From assembly GCF_001039355.2 (NCBI RefSeq), contig NW_019773803.1, positions 362,091-426,090 on the forward strand: a stretch of DNA of 64,000 bases, read 5' to 3'. The notes beneath the pieces are model-generated. The model did no database searches and was not told where the DNA came from. It saw nothing but the letters and a program-made list of their open reading frames with translations. This document shows positions 1-12,238 of this stretch, piece by piece. The stretch's first letter is position 1, and each line of letters opens with the position of its first letter. This DNA is from Lingula anatina (Eukaryota; Brachiopoda; Lingulata; Lingulida; Lingulidae). The translations under genes and the position numbers were made by a program.

Positions 1-157
1 TTTGGGACCTTGCTACCTTTGGTGGAGGACTTGTTTTTCCTTGAAACCCACAATTTACATGCATTCTCCTTGTTTAGGCTGGGCCTCCATAACTGAGAAG
101 ATGCACCTATGGCATTTTCGATCTGAGCAATTTTCAACAAGAACCAGAGTTCTCATT

Positions 158-2941
158 TCAGTCCCCACTCTTAAGACTCTGACTTTGTAACTGGGATGAG
201 GCAATGTCAGACAAAGCCTGCTGTATCTGTTCTAACAATGCTTCTCCCTTCATGATAACCTCTTCCAGTCTCCTTGCTGCATCCTGGTTTTCAGCCTCAA
301 GTCTCTTCAAACTGGCAGCCTAAAGAAAACTTGCAGCTTAATTTTTGCAATTTGATTTGTCACTATATTCTACTTGTACTGTATGTGATATAGAGTTAAA
401 TTAATTTTAATAGTTTTTCTTTCCATATCACTGTCTGATGCAAAAATGCACCATGGTCTTTCTAAAACAGAATCTGGATGTAGCTTTGGATGCAATTTCA
501 TACTTATTCAAATGAGACCTGATGAAAACTTCTGAGGGGTATACAGAGCACAGAAAGAAAGCTGCAGAAAGTATCAGTTCATATGTCATTTTGTCAGAAA
601 TATAAATACTTTCTGGTATACTTTTAAGTTATGCTATTTGACATCATTACGATGGCATTTGGTTGGATTTCGTGCAGAAATTGACATGCCAACTCGCTTC
701 AAACGCATCTTTTAAGTTTAAAAACTGAAAGTCTGAAACAGATGATGCATTTCCTCACCTGTAGCTCAGCTGAGGACTCTTCGCTTGGCAGGGAGTCTAT
801 AAGAACATCAATATCCTTTGCAGTTCTAGCTATCAACTTGGCAAAAAGTACAGCATATTCTGAAATGTAATGACTGTTGACATGTATGCTGAATGATTTC
901 AATATTATATACAATCTTAGCTTTTATTCTCTTAAAAACCATGATGTTTGATTAATATAATTATATCAGCTAACTACAATTACCAAACAACTGAAAAATG
1001 TATAATACGGTAACTGTTTACCTTCCTGAGTGACTGCAGGAGGTTTGGAGCCACTCTTTTCAAAGCCTGTGAACTGCCCAGGGGGTGCATACTGCTGCAA
1101 GATGCCAGCACTGTTGCAAAAATGATCTGCCATCTAGTGTCAAAAATGAGAAGTAACAAGTATATTAATTATTCAGTCATACCTGTACATATGAATAAGA
1201 CCTGACAGTCAGAATTTGGGGTTCAGTTAATTTTAATTAACCTCTTGAACCTCGGTATCCCTTAAAATTCCTTCTTATTTTTCTTTCAGCAATAGAGCCA
1301 AGGTGATGCTGATCTGGCACTGCTTATGGAGGATAGAGGCAAATATCTATTTTTGCTAACTGAAACCTTTTTTTCAGCTGACATGTAGAAAATTGCGTTA
1401 ACAAAATACATATAGATGTCACCATTTTCCCAGTGATTGCTTGTTGATCACTAATTACTTGAATGATATTCGTTAACAATCTGAAAACATACCAATTTCT
1501 GATTTATCTGCTTGTGTTATATCTCCCACTTTTCATTTTAGGTGTTTTATTACTGGCTTTTAGTATTTGGGAGAAGATCCAAGCACTTCTTTTATTTGAT
1601 TACCAAATTAACAAGTTTGGGGCTAATTGCTAATTAATTTATAAATTAATTGATTTTCTGTCTATTTCAGATTGAGATACAATATTCTATCCAGGATGCT
1701 TCAGGTTGTTTCCACTGAAAATTTCATTGAATTATCCTGAATTTTACAGGAACAGTGGACGTTGTTGTGTGACACCTAAATTTTTATGATCACTGTTTTT
1801 CACAAATCATACTAATGTTAAACCAAGAGGAAAAAAATGCGTTAAATTGGGAAGAGTATTTTTGCAATATCTTTGCCAATTTTTGGGCTACAGACTTGGT
1901 TTTCATATCAAAATCCACCTTTTTTTGTGTTCCATCTGACTGCCTTGACTTTAGGAGGTTTTGGGGACTTTGAAAATTTTTGTAACATACTACTGTACAG
2001 TAGTAGGTAGATCACAATCCGCTAGGGGCGCCACAGTCGTAACTGTCCACGGGCAGTGAAGTGTAAAACTGAAGTCGGCCTGCTGACAGTTCGCCTATGG
2101 AACCCCTTTTTTAAATCTCTCTTTTAGCGCCGCGTAAAAAAACTAATACAAGCCATTAACTAAATAAGTTGTAAATCAAAGAGTAAAATCCGGTCACGTG
2201 ATTTTCCCATGTTGCAGTCTTTGACAAGTTTCGGTTCTGCTTGTTTTAAGCTTTGCCTCTACAAAATGATAAAAAAATTCAGGTAAGTGCTGGTATCATC
2301 TTTTTGAAATTTATATCAGGCAAAGTTTATGAAATTTGCTATATTATATGGAAAAATCATGAAATTTGAAGGTTGCGAAGTATAGTTAATTTAAATCGCA
2401 ATATTGCATGATGTGAAAATTACCACAGGGAAATAGCTCTGCCCTGATTAGTCACAGGCTATGTGAGCCAGACAATAGGCTGAGCACACAAAGACCCAGG
2501 GTGCTCTGCTGCGCCTGAGTGATCACTGCTGGTCAGTGGTCACAGGTTTTGAGCTGAAAAGTGAGGACACTTTTGGTGCATTTTTGCAGTTAAAAAACTT
2601 CAATATCTTTGTTGCTTGTAGGAATATTAAAAAAATTCCAAGTGATTTCATCCGGTTTTTGCATTACCTTTCAGATGATATAAGTATTATAATTTTCTGA
2701 TCAGTTTGAAAATTTTTCTGATATACCTAACAGTAGTTACACCGCCGGTTTCACAAAAGAGCTAAGAACAGAAAGTGACCATGCGGACAGTCAGACTAAA
2801 CAGAAATATAAATCATGTAATTAACACACTTCAAAAACTATCCTTATATTGTTTACACAATCGTTCATCATCATTAGGCACAAATTTACCCCCAAATACC
2901 TGGTTAACAGCATCTTGCAGTTGTGTGAGCCTATCCGCCAT
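158..2941 (-). CDS. MED21: Mediator complex subunit 21 (MED21/SRB7), 4 exons
   Basis: MED21 is a small helical subunit of the Mediator middle module. It pairs with MED7 and links regulators to RNA polymerase II in the nucleus. Coding exons on the minus strand are 2941-2900, 1133-1022, 859-759 and 319-158; all have GT-AG borders and the phases agree (0, 1, 0). The product is 138 aa, against about 144 in vertebrates. The start [14 protein letters not shown] and the segment [16 protein letters not shown] are near-identical to the animal family, and the last exon gives the long coiled coil ([19 protein letters not shown]). Exon 1 is separated from exon 2 by a 1.77-kb intron. The gene is head to head with RPLP2, about 305 bp between the MED21 start codon and the RPLP2 leader. 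Identity is very secure; exact UTRs are unknown. Confidence 0.95.
1134..2899 (-). other. MED21 intron 1, no gene seen
   Basis: This intron contains short AT-rich stretches and no open frame worth calling. Around 2430-2560 it holds a GC-richer block that could be an old repeat, but I could not match it to anything else in the window. Confidence 0.5.
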
Positions 2942-3246
2942 GCTAAATCACCTTCACCTTGTTCATAGCTCGAAACGACATCGAGACTACCGAAACTGGC
3001 TTTCAACACTGGGCTTTCAATTTAGTTTTCACCACTTGTTTGGTCAAATGATAAGTTACCTGATCATTTGCATATGAAAAATATAAGGTTGTTTACACAG
3101 CCTTATCCAAATAAGAAATTTGTTGTCTGGGATGCCTAGTTTTGCAAATTTTCATATTTCCTGATCTCACATTCTCATATCTCGCGAAATGAGACGAGAA
3201 GTTGTGAATGACTGAACTCCATGTCGACCGCTTGTGCAACCCCGAA
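2942..3246. promoter_or_regulatory. Shared promoter region of MED21 and RPLP2
   Basis: About 305 bp separate the MED21 start codon (2941, minus) from the pyrimidine-rich leader of RPLP2 (3247, plus). A TCTCGCGA motif lies at 3180-3187. This core is known in other animals as a promoter element of housekeeping and bidirectional genes. No clear TATA box is visible. Divergent use is inferred from gene orientation. Confidence 0.6.
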
Positions 3247-3317
3247 CTTTTCTTTCACTTCCTTTTCCGCCATAGCTTATAAAGGTTTAACACGTTTTCG
3301 TGTCTTTGAGACTTAAA
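3247..3317 (+). other. RPLP2: Probable non-coding 5' exon of RPLP2 with TOP-like start
   Basis: The stretch begins with CTTTTCTTTCAC, a 5' terminal oligopyrimidine tract as found on ribosomal-protein mRNAs. It ends at a good donor (AAA then GTAAGT, at 3318). The first coding exon has its acceptor only one base before the ATG (4607), so an upstream non-coding exon is required. The assignment is inferred from signals; the exact cap site is unknown. Confidence 0.6.
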
Positions 3318-3531
3318 GTAAGTTTTGTAGTTTACTGTAGACAATGAAAGGTAGATATCTTGTTCCATATGTCGGATAAACCTTCAAGGAAACTACAAAT
3401 GATTTTATGTAATCGAACATTAAATAGAAAATATTTTGACTGAGTATATTTTATCCGGCATGATTCAGTTTGATGGTCACTCAGGTAGCCGATGGCTTGA
3501 TTGTAACTAACACCCCATTTCCATAGATTTT

Positions 3532-3724
3532 TAGATCGATCTATCCCTGTGGGGAGTCTCACAAGATTACTGTCAGCTTGGCCGGCTTAAGCGTCTGTCC
3601 CGCCTACTAAAAGCTGTAAGGGGGTAATTAACTATGGTGCCCGCTCGGCTGACTGCAATTTAGCGTGAACCCCCAGGGAGTTAGGTCGATCTAAATTTTA
3701 ATCTTTAGATCGATCTAAATCTCT
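3532..3724. repeat. Foldback repeat copy A (GATCGATCTA family)
   Basis: This palindromic element contains AGATCGATCTA near each end and an inner block resembling CTTAAGC...GTAATTAAC. Related copies lie at 3928-4170, 13258-13448, 18535-18750, 32421-32652 and 47758-47956. Copies A and B sit in RPLP2 intron 1. Confidence 0.6.
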
Positions 3725-3794
3725 GGGAAAGCACCCTAAGGGACAGTTTACTGATTGACGGCTGCAGTAACACACCTACACCTTTTTTCTCCCC

Positions 3795-3814
3795 TATATA
3801 TATATATATATATA
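3795..3814. repeat. (TA)n microsatellite
   Basis: A short perfect TA tract between the two foldback repeats in RPLP2 intron 1. Confidence 0.9.
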
Positions 3815-3927
3815 CATAATGTTAAGAAGTTCAAATTTTGTACGACATTGCTTTTGTTAATGTCCCCATGCCCCCTCCAAATCCCCTGTAAAATGAAAAA
3901 TTTACCGTCTCCCACATTTTAGACTGG

Positions 3928-4170
3928 GTTCCCATGCCTAGATCGATCTAACAGGATCGATCCATCTCCAAGGGGTTTCTCGCTAAGCTGCCTTTAGCTT
4001 AAGCAGGTTAGATGTCTGGCACACCTACTGAAGCCACTAAATGATAGTTAATTACCCCCTAACAGCCTCAGTGGGCGTGTAAGACATCTAAGCAACTTAA
4101 CTTGAAAGCAATTAGTGAGAATCCCCTTGGAGATAGATTGATCCAAAGTCAGTATGATAGGCTCTGGGAA
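3928..4170. repeat. Foldback repeat copy B (GATCGATCTA family)
   Basis: This copy is bounded by GTTCCCA and TGGGAA. Inside are GATCGATCTA, then CTTAAGC...GTAGGTGTG, a GTTAATTACCCCCTAA centre, and the arms in reverse complement ending in GCAATTAGTGAGA. It can fold back on itself over most of its length. Confidence 0.65.
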
Positions 4171-4607
4171 TGACATGTGGGGAGGTGTGTGAGAGGCGGT
4201 GGGGAGGCGTGTGAGAGGCGGAGAGACTATTAAAGGCGGTTTTTCTTTCATGTACGTCTGCCATATTTAGTTCCAGGATTTGTAAAGCCATGGCTCAACT
4301 CATTGTGAATGCGATTTAAGTCTAGATCATAGAAGTTAGTCGTGTGTAACAATGACATAACTGTTCAGTCATCGCTACAACTCTGCTGCTGTGCAGCTGC
4401 TAAAACTTTATGTTGAGCTTTGTATTAACCGAAATCTGGCCTCTAGATATTAATGCATTTTTATAGTTGACTGTTATTAATAATTATTATGTTGAATTTT
4501 TTGATATTATACACTCAGTGTTGTTTCATGCATTGTGATGATCCCCAGATGCTGTGTATTTTGGGATTCTGTTTATAATTTGATGTGATTTTCTTACTAT
4601 TTTCAGA

Positions 4608-5308
4608 ATGCGTTACGTGGCTGCCTACTGTCTTGCTGCGCTTGCAGGGAACACCAACCCCTCCCAGAAGGACATTGAAAAGATTCTTTCGAGTGTTGGA
4701 ATTGAAGCAGATAGTGAGAAAGTCAAGAAAGTTATTGATGAACTGAAAGGAAAGAAACTTGAGGATCTTATTGCAGCTGGTAAGTAGTGAACAACATGTT
4801 CTCTAGTTTGTTCCACTTGTGTAGATGTGTATTTGGTTACGTTTTTATCTTATATTTGAAATGGAACAGGGCATTGTAGAATTTAAACCTTACATAAACT
4901 AATTACTGACATGTAGCCTACCTTTTCAGGTAAAGAAAAACTTGCTTCAGTGCCAGCAGGTGGTGCTGCAGTTGCCCCATCAGCAGGAGGGGGAGCTGCT
5001 CCAGCTGGAGGAGGTAAGTTAATTTATTTTCCTTCATCCTGGCCTTTTAAAGGCATTCTTTTTTCTATTTCTTCAACTTATTACACCTTATCAAAATGCC
5101 TAGTTAGGATTTGAATAGACAAGTGTTAGTTCTGTAATAATAACAACAAAAGAACAGAAATTGAACTAATGGCAAGTAATAAGGCTATAAAAAGCTTAAG
5201 TGCAGCTCATTGTTTTTTGCAGCTGCACCAGCCGAGGAGGCCAAGAAGGAAGAAAAAGCCGAGTCTGAGGAATCTGATGATGACATGGGCTTCGGGCTTT
5301 TTGACTAG
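4608..5308 (+). CDS. RPLP2: 60S acidic ribosomal protein P2
   Basis: P2 pairs with P1 on the ribosomal stalk (bound to P0) and recruits translational GTPases. Coding exons are 4608-4779, 4930-5013 and 5223-5308, all GT-AG, giving 113 aa, a normal length. The N-terminal helical dimerisation domain starts MRYVAAYCLAALAG and runs to about residue 60. It is followed by an Ala/Gly-rich hinge and the conserved acidic tail ESDDDMGFGLFD, the stalk motif shared by P0, P1 and P2. The start is the only ATG in the first coding exon and matches the family start MRYVAAY. A leader exon with a TOP-like tract at 3247-3317 suggests growth-controlled translation. Nothing is odd about the gene. Confidence 0.97.
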
Positions 5309-5386
5309 ATGCAAAAACTTTGCAGACTTTCAAATTATGTAAAATACCATCTCTGAAAGAGCACCATTTGTCAATAATGATATGAT

Positions 5387-5392
5387 AATAAA
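5387..5392 (+). terminator. RPLP2 polyadenylation signal
   Basis: A canonical AATAAA lies 79 bases after the RPLP2 stop codon. Confidence 0.8.
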
Positions 5393-6017
5393 AAGAAAGA
5401 TAGAAAAATATTTTTTGATCTTCCATGTGGTGTCGTTATCTTGATACTCATACTTTGCAACTGCGATAACCGCCATTGTTGAACTGTTTTCCCGCAACAC
5501 GATTGCGATCAAATGAAGAGTACGCTGGAATCTGTTGTCCGTCGAAATGACGTAATCCATAATGTGGCTCGCTCCTGGCTTAATGTTGAAATATCTACTT
5601 TCACGACTGAAAAAAGTTATGAATGATAATTATTTACCGCATTTCCTTTTAAAAAGAAGTATACAAGAAAGAATTTAGGGGTGGGTCTAGAATACCATTT
5701 GCTAGGAATTTACGTCAAAATAAATCTGATCTGTAATGAGGTAACATAATTTCATGGTTCTGTTATATTAAGAGCCATGCCCTTGAGGTTGAGGCGTGAC
5801 ATTGGCTCTCACTAGAGTCACCCAGCCCCCTCCTATTTTGCGGTGAGAAGGGACGGGTTCTCTCTCTTTATGACATCCTACGTCTTTCAGTGGACCAGGA
5901 CTTGGAATTTGGCAAGACGCAAAGAATATGCCGTCCAGTTTGCGAATGTATAAAAAGTAGAAAATGCGAAACACTATTTATAATAATGATGCAAATTGAA
6001 CTAGAAATGTTATTTAA
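5393..6017. other. Intergenic, nothing recognised
   Basis: No conserved reading frame or RNA gene is seen between the RPLP2 end and the tandem repeat that follows. Confidence 0.5.
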
Positions 6018-6360
6018 AATCCATTTATTGTAAGTATAAAAACACTTTCCCAATATGAGAAAATCCCTGCAAGTATCAATGATAGAATCTGCCACAAAAT
6101 TTACCACAAATTGATACATTATATTCTTTTATCCATAATTTACTGTAAATATGAAAAGTAATTTCCCAATATGAGAAAAACCCAGGAAGTATCAAAGGGA
6201 GAGTTTGCCTCAAGAAGCACCCCAAGTTGATACATAATGTTCTTTAAATTCATATTATGATAATACAAAATGCAATCCCCCAATACATAAGAAAAAAAAA
6301 ACTGCAAGTGGCGATGACAACATATGCCATAACAATATGCTGATGCATGATATTCAACTT
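6018..6360. repeat. Degenerate tandem repeat, about 3 x 110 bp
   Basis: Three diverged copies follow one another, starting near 6018, 6133 and 6247. Each contains a TTTCCCAATATGAGAAAA-like core, then GCAAGTATCAA, and ends TTGATACATTATATTC or similar. The third copy is the most eroded. Confidence 0.6.
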
Positions 6361-6768
6361 GGGTGAATGTGATCGTTCTACATGTACCCGAGCAGCACGA
6401 CGAAAAAGTTGGACCTACCGATTCTACCAGTGACCGTTTGTGCCATATTGTTCAAAACTTTAAAATGCGTAGAAATAGTTGTCCTAATGCAGCAAACAAT
6501 CTAGGGATTGACTGTATTCTGTCATTTAAAATGATGCCTTTTCATAATAAAGCCAATGTTGCACCATCTATATTTACAAAACTTCGGACACCATATCAAT
6601 GGCCTCTGTGATGAAAGTACATTTTGTTGCAATACATTGGTGCGTTGAGTGGGGCGGATAGACCTATGACCTACTGAGAACAGTATTCTGAGCGAGGTGT
6701 GAGGACGCCTGGGTAAAAAAAGACCCTGAGGCCAAAACTGTAAACTATTACAAAATCACCTCCATCTC

Positions 6769-9700
6769 CTATTCTACAATAGACGGATGCTGAGCATCCC
6801 ACGAAAGATATGCGTCGTTGTTAAGAAGCTGAGCAAGTTCTCGGTTATGCGGAGCATAGAATTGTCTAAGCATCTGTCTTGTTTTATTCCACATATCGCC
6901 AAGTTTGACAGTGCTTTCTTTTCTGGTATTATGTATGTCCTGCTTTATAATGATCTTCATTTGATCTTCGTGTAATGGAACTGAAAAAATAATGAGGATA
7001 AAAAAGAACCCAAAAACACTTAGATTGCACCACTAGGCCCCTATAGATTCGTAAACTTAGGCAGCGATTGTACATGTATATGTAAATACGCGTAAGTTTG
7101 TTAATAATGATGAGGTGCACAATGTCACAATTAAGAAAACTGACTTTTGCACGTGCATTATATCACGTTTACGTTAAAATCAAAACTTATATATCAAATG
7201 GGGAAAGTCTGAGCACGTGCTTACCTTCCCAACGTTATAATTGATATAAAACTGATCTAATGTGCCAGTTGGGACACAGGCAAAAATGTGCTTTGCAAAT
7301 ACCAAGCTAAAATTCCACAACCAATGCAATGGACAGAGCATATACTCACGTAGGTTTAAAAATTTGAAAATTTTTTCTATATTTCCTCTTAAATTTTGAT
7401 GATAGTTGTCTAGTTGAAGGAACAGCATTTGTTTCTTGGGAAAAACACTGAACCAGTCCTTGACGTAGATGTGATAAAGACCTACCCGCAGGCGCACAGG
7501 CTGAAACGAGAATAATAACACGATCATTTTGATGAAAGAAAAATTAAAATACGACGTATGACGAATGTCTCATGAAGCTACTAAAAATACATAATTCATT
7601 TGCATCTATATCATTTGCGGAGACTTTTGCCTTTCGATTTCAAGAAATATTAATTTATAATGTAAAAATATAAATTTCAATATCTTTTACTACTTTGACA
7701 TGTTACTAAAGGTAAAACTGGAATACTGATTTCACTTCAAAAAGTCAAGCAAATTTAAACAGCTAATATGAGATTACTATGTAAAAGACACTTTACCAAG
7801 TCGTCCATATTAAATTTGGAGTCGTACGCACAACTTCTGAGAGATAGGTGTTCAGTGCATTTTTTGAAGATACCTATTGCTTGAACCACGTACTTATGGA
7901 ATAAATCTGGTGAAAGGCCATCCTTTCCAAAAAACAGGAAATCTGAATAAAGCCTGGCAAAGGAAAATTATCACTCTGCAATAAGATATTATCATTATCA
8001 AACTATCAAATCTATGTAGTTTAAAAAGAGAGAGCACGCACACAAAACACAAACACACAAAGACACCTTAAAATAAGAAGGCATATATTTACATGTCTAT
8101 AACATATAATCTGCAAACGCAACAAAGTCGTTATAGTTTTGTTGATGTTTGGTAACCCTACCTTTCCACTGGATCTCTGAATATGGCAATAAATTTAGCA
8201 TTTGGCTGAATATGGCGTATACGGTGCGCTACTATAATGTCTGGCTCTGACTTGCTAGGGTCGTTCCCTGGCCTGCGCTCCCACCCAACGTTATCCCACA
8301 TGGTAGATGCGCTAGCGTCAACTGGAAAATGTGTAACAAACTAATTACATGATACAGTCCATTTTTAATTTGCTTTTATCTTGAAATTATTAAGTCTATT
8401 CAAAGTCTATTCCCTTTTAATGGGTTAATACTTCTACACAATTCTGAAATCAGATTCTAATTCTTTACGTAGGAGTAAACTGAATTTCCTTTCAGAAGAT
8501 GTATAAAGACTACTATCGACTGTTTCTCTTTAAGCATAATGTCATTTTCACAAAAAATATATATAAACAATTTTAAAGGAATTTGGGGAAAGGTTCGGCA
8601 GAATATTACGAGAAACAATTTTTTGAATAATAAAATTTTAACCAATATTTTAATATTAAAATAAAATTTTCTCTGACAACTCGGTACATGTCAGGTAAGG
8701 CATATTGTTACAACATAATGGTTCAAAATACCATAAGAATTTTACCTGTTATAATTTGGTTCGCCAAGTTATATCTGTTCAGTCTCTGTTTGCCAACCAG
8801 TGCCTGTCTAATGACGTTACTCGGCAAAGAAAACGTGTTTACGTAGCGCTCGAAGGGAACACCAACACCATGTCTATCTTTGTCTGAAATATTAAGTGGA
8901 TAGTCAGTTAGAAAATGTGAGCCTCATTGGTATATTATAGACTGTTCATCAAATATTAGAATGTCAACCTGAAACATTAGTTAATGTTACAGTGGGTTTA
9001 TACTTTTTCTGTGATACTTTTGATATTTTTCTGTGATATGTCATGAATTTAGGGGTTTCAGAAATTCACCATATTTGTAGCTAAATAAGAATATTGCCAT
9101 GAAAACATCTAGAAATAAAACAGAGGAATAAAACATCAAAAACATTATATATACATCGTAACCGAGTCCACCAGTGAGGCTCTTTTTTGGAGCTAATAAC
9201 ACTGGGGTGAGAGATAAGGCGTCGGTAGAGATCAGTTGTTCCGCATTTCGGCATCCCAATCAGGTAAAAATAAGGAAGACATCTGAGCTGCCGTTTGTCG
9301 GTTGATTTCCACCAGCAAGGATTTTTTAAGTTTGGTATAAAATCTTGAGGTTCCTGAAAGTACAGTGGACTAATTATATTTAAGCAAAAATGAACTATGA
9401 ACAAAGCTAACCGTCCAATCAAATCAAGTTTAACACAGATTATACCAAGTTCTAAGTGACAGGGGCAGCTAGTGTATTTTAAATCAAAACGTTAATTTTG
9501 TGCGATAAAAGTTTCACCGATGTATTTTTTATAAGTTGTTATTATGGAAATATTTTTCTGAGAATTGATGATTACATGTTTGCACGGTTTGTGCTTCGTA
9601 AATTCCACGATCGAATTTTAGTGTTAAAAAATAACTAACTTACGAGAATTCTCAAGTAATTTCTATCGGTCTTTATTGTAACTTGATAAATATTTAATCT

Positions 9701-12238
9701 TCTGGTTTAAGGTACTTAAAATTCCATTTCATTTAATGTTCACACGCACTTATTTTCTACACAACGAACTGTTACCTCTACTTCTTCCCGTTCGCGTAAG
9801 ACCATCTAGATAGATAAATAGGAAGAGTTATTGTATGCCCACGTATTTGTGCCTTTGTCGTGACTGTGAGTGTGAAGGGTTAAAGCGAGAACACGATATA
9901 GCTTTTCCTTCTTAACACTGAAAACCCTCCCCAACATGCGATTCAGTTGCATAACGATCACGGTGGTACTGGGAGAAAATGAAAATCAGGTGGTTTAACA
10001 GCTGGCGTTTCGAGCAAAAACACTTGGGAAAACATTTAAATCTTCTGACTGAACTAACTAGTAGGAAAGAGCTATTTCTATTTCTGCTGTCCAATGGACT
10101 CATTGTTTCAAGGTAGTTTCTACAACAGTGGAAATAGTCTATTCTTTATAACCGATTTTGAGACTAAAAGCATTTCCCTGTTTTGAAGACATTCCGGTCA
10201 TTTTAGAATTGTTTACGGTACATGTAGAAGGTCAGAAGATATATCCTGCTTATACTTGCCAATACGGAAAAAGTCCATGTTATTAGTAACATGTATTTCC
10301 CGTACATTTCACAGTAATCAAAATCATGAAAGAAATTCACACCATGATATATTGGTGTGATTTAAACTATCCAAATAATAGGGCTGCATGTAACTTTTCA
10401 ACACCAAGGCTCTTAATGCTGTGTGCCGATGACATCAAGCACAGAATACGTTAGAAGTGTTAGAAAGATGCTATATTATCTTTAGAATCCATACATGCAA
10501 TATGTGGTTATATATACATTCTGGACCTTCTGACCTTAATACAATGCACCTTTGTTTAAGTTCACCTTACCTAATTGCATCCTGACTCGTGAAGGGACAC
10601 TTAATTCGGACATAGTCAAATCTTTATCACAAAATAATGTGTTTTATGTATATGAGGTTTAAGTGTGGCATTTGAATAGTTCATGTAAGTGGGATACANT
10701 TTTATATATATATATTCTGGACCTTCTGACCTTAATACAATGCACCTTTGTTTAAGTTCACCTTACCTAATTGCATCCTGACTCGTGAAGGGACACTTAA
10801 TTCGGACATAGTGAAATCTTTATCACAAAATAATGTGTTTTATGTATATGAGGTTTAAGTGTGGCATTTGAATAGTTCATGTAAGTGGGATACATGTATG
10901 TGGGATATTTGCTTTCCAAAATGCTAAATATAGCCGTTTCCGATGCTGAGCACTTTTTATTTCTTCTTGATGTTTAGCCCGCCACTCAGTTTTGATACTG
11001 TGCAGTATAGCTGTTTTATACAGTTCTATCATAGGTACTGCATTAGTGTCGGCGTATGAGTTAAGGCCCAACTTTTCAGAATTTTATACAGGAGTCATTC
11101 TCCTGAGGCTGCTAACGCATCGAAGAGAACCACAAGTGTATTTTCCTCGTAAGATCATTCTTGAAATCGTCATTCGGTTACCTCCGTGAATTCTCTGGAT
11201 ATTCTTTCGCATGGAAAATCACAAAGTACTCGAGGCCGTTTTCTACTTCAGTTAACTGGGAAAAAATAACTCTAAAACAACACGCTCTTGTGTCATAGGC
11301 TCACATTTCATCATCATGTTTAGCGTTAGAGTCGTAAATCATTAAAAAGCATGTTTTCGGCGTTTTATTTCTTGCTTGAAGTCTTTCAGTTGAGTACGTG
11401 TGGCACAGAGTGTTACAGACAGGTCGTCTGGAAACCGTCTGATGTTCCGATGCTGTGGACAGTAAATTACAGAGCAGTGCCGTGCACTGTCGACGTTATC
11501 AAAAATATCTAGACCACTGAGAAATTTTTATGACTTGGATTGCTTGATACTTTCTCCAGAGTTCACAGACTGTTAACGTTCAGTGAACGTTTGGCTTCAG
11601 ATAGAACTCCTTGCGCAACCCCATGTTGTGTCTGTTCGATATATATATATATATATACCCCAGTAAGCTACTATACATTAGAGGTTGTTGGACCACAATA
11701 TATAAATATATACATTATAATGTTGATAAATATATACATTAAATGCAATACAATATTGTATCAGGGAACAGCTCTAATGTACAGTACTAGTGCTTTTCAT
11801 TTTTAGTGCAGGTCATTCATATCGTCATTGTCATTCCCACATAAATACTGCATTTACGTTAATATAAAACGCTTACTTACGCTTAATTACATGAATGAAA
11901 CAAATGAAACAAAGACTCACCAGCTCAAATATACTAGGATTATCAAATACAGTTCCATTTTGTAAGGCACCTCTTTCCAGAAACTTGGGTGGAAACTTCC
12001 CGACTACCTCTATCGTTCTCGGTGGTATTTGAGCGTATCTATAAGTCACAGTTAAAAAAATACCCAGAGTCAATAATATCCATGGAATAATTTTGCACCA
12101 TGTTTTGGTAAAAGGAATGAAGATATCAGATTGCAAACACATGAATTCAGCCGTGAATTTGGTGTCGTTCAGTCTTTTACATCCGTTCCAACTTGGGAAG
12201 GCAGTCCTGTGTCCAGCACGTGTTCGGTTTAAATCCAT
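6769..12238 (-). CDS. CHST15-like (GalNAc4S-6-O-sulfotransferase type) Golgi sulfotransferase, 7 coding exons
   Basis: This is probably a type II Golgi enzyme that moves sulfate from PAPS to a glycosaminoglycan. Coding exons: 12238-11921, 9353-9155, 8883-8746, 8321-8162, 7953-7797, 7500-7350, 6980-6769; all are GT-AG and phase-consistent, giving 444 aa (vertebrate CHST15 about 560). A membrane anchor lies at residues 48-66 (IIPWILLTLGIFLTVTY). The PAPS 5'-phosphosulfate loop PKCGTTD is at 141-147, followed by KEPHWWTR, typical of this family. The 3'-phosphate motif RDPVERLYSD is at 267-276. The C-terminal part (PVRLRVGLYHIYVKDW) is also conserved. The stem is short. The start used is the first ATG of exon 1; further 5' exons are possible. 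Exon 1 exists twice because of the 5.2-kb duplicated block, the second copy at 17204-17521. The exact acceptor sugar cannot be told. Confidence 0.88.
9354..10506. other. Intron of the sulfotransferase gene, no feature seen
   Basis: Intron sequence upstream (minus sense) of the exon with the PAPS loop. No coding or repeat structure is recognised up to the contig-end overlap at 10507. Confidence 0.5.
10507..10698. repeat. Contig-end overlap, repeated at 10713 and 15929
   Basis: This stretch of about 190 bases occurs three times: here directly before a single N (10699), again right after that N, and again after the N at 15927. The shared text begins ATTCTGGACCTTCTGACC. This is what unmerged contig ends look like. 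Confidence 0.85.

Noticed and set aside
10877-11071. 64-codon minus frame (also at 16102-16296)
   Set aside because: Looks protein-like, but the two copies are probably alleles, so their similarity is no evidence of selection; no splice partners and no family match.
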